Notes under the pieces: model-generated
Told to the model about the DNA's origin: nothing
What the model saw: only the letters and a program-made list of their open reading frames with translations
Database searches by the model: none
Part shown: positions 63,987 to 64,000 of the stretch, piece after piece
Layout of the letters: each line of letters opens with the position of its first letter
How positions within the stretch are numbered: the first letter of the stretch is position 1
Source of the DNA: Aerococcus agrisoli
Lineage (GTDB): Bacteria; Bacillota; Bacilli; Lactobacillales; Aerococcaceae
Reading direction: 5' to 3'
DNA length: 64,000 nt
Assembly (NCBI RefSeq): GCF_003797145.1
Contig: NZ_RKMG01000002.1
Span: 1 to 64,000, forward strand
Made by a program: the position numbers and the translations under genes

Positions 63987-64000
63987 TGTATCTATAATGC

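Overview
The window looks like a chromosomal segment from a low-GC Firmicute, most likely of the order Lactobacillales. The evidence is the Gram-positive PolC, the FabK-type fatty-acid operon, a cggR-gap-pgk-tpi-gpmI-eno glycolytic block, class III fructose-bisphosphatase, the nusA-ylxR-ylxQ-infB operon and the secG-esterase-rnr-smpB-ssrA order. Aerococcaceae or Carnobacteriaceae would fit, but I cannot name a genus from sequence alone. Almost every gene is on the minus strand. The plus strand carries only tmRNA, one tRNA-Arg, a small membrane protein and a two-component system. I see no prophage, insertion sequence, CRISPR array or rRNA.

Read from high to low coordinates (the direction of transcription): rpsB-tsf, pyrH-frr (translation) come first. 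A divergently placed response regulator and kinase face a VTC / DUF4956 / Cthe_2159-like lipoprotein operon. Then follow uppS-cdsA-rseP-polC, a DUF1538 membrane protein with a tandem P-II partner, and rimP-nusA-ylxR-ylxQ-infB-rbfA. A secreted LysM protein, tRNA-Arg and CtsR-type clpP come next. The glycolytic block cggR-gap-pgk-tpiA-gpmI-eno is followed by an oligopeptide transporter (two oppA genes, oppBCDF) that is interrupted by a small inverted membrane gene. Then come secG-esterase-rnr-smpB, fbp with a phosphatase, ssrA, and single metabolic or stress genes (csbD, nucleoside hydrolase, AlkD-like, DUF2187). The complete acpP-fabK-fabD-fabG-fabF-accB-fabZ-accC-accD-accA operon and three small genes close the window.

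Most of the content is housekeeping. The least explained parts are: the VTC-DUF4956-lipoprotein module with its own two-component system and tandem 11-bp repeats in the shared promoter region; the DUF1538/P-II pair with an attenuator-like leader; a permease operon whose best promoter would make its leader fully antisense to a small membrane gene; a structured leader before acpP; and a roughly 100-bp nested palindrome upstream of rpsB. Intrinsic-terminator hairpins sit 15-36 nt before several start codons (pgk, rimP, DUF1538, polC, pyrH), which suggests widespread leaky termination or attenuation.

All readings are by eye. Family names rest on recognised motifs, not searches, and promoter and terminator calls are pattern matches.
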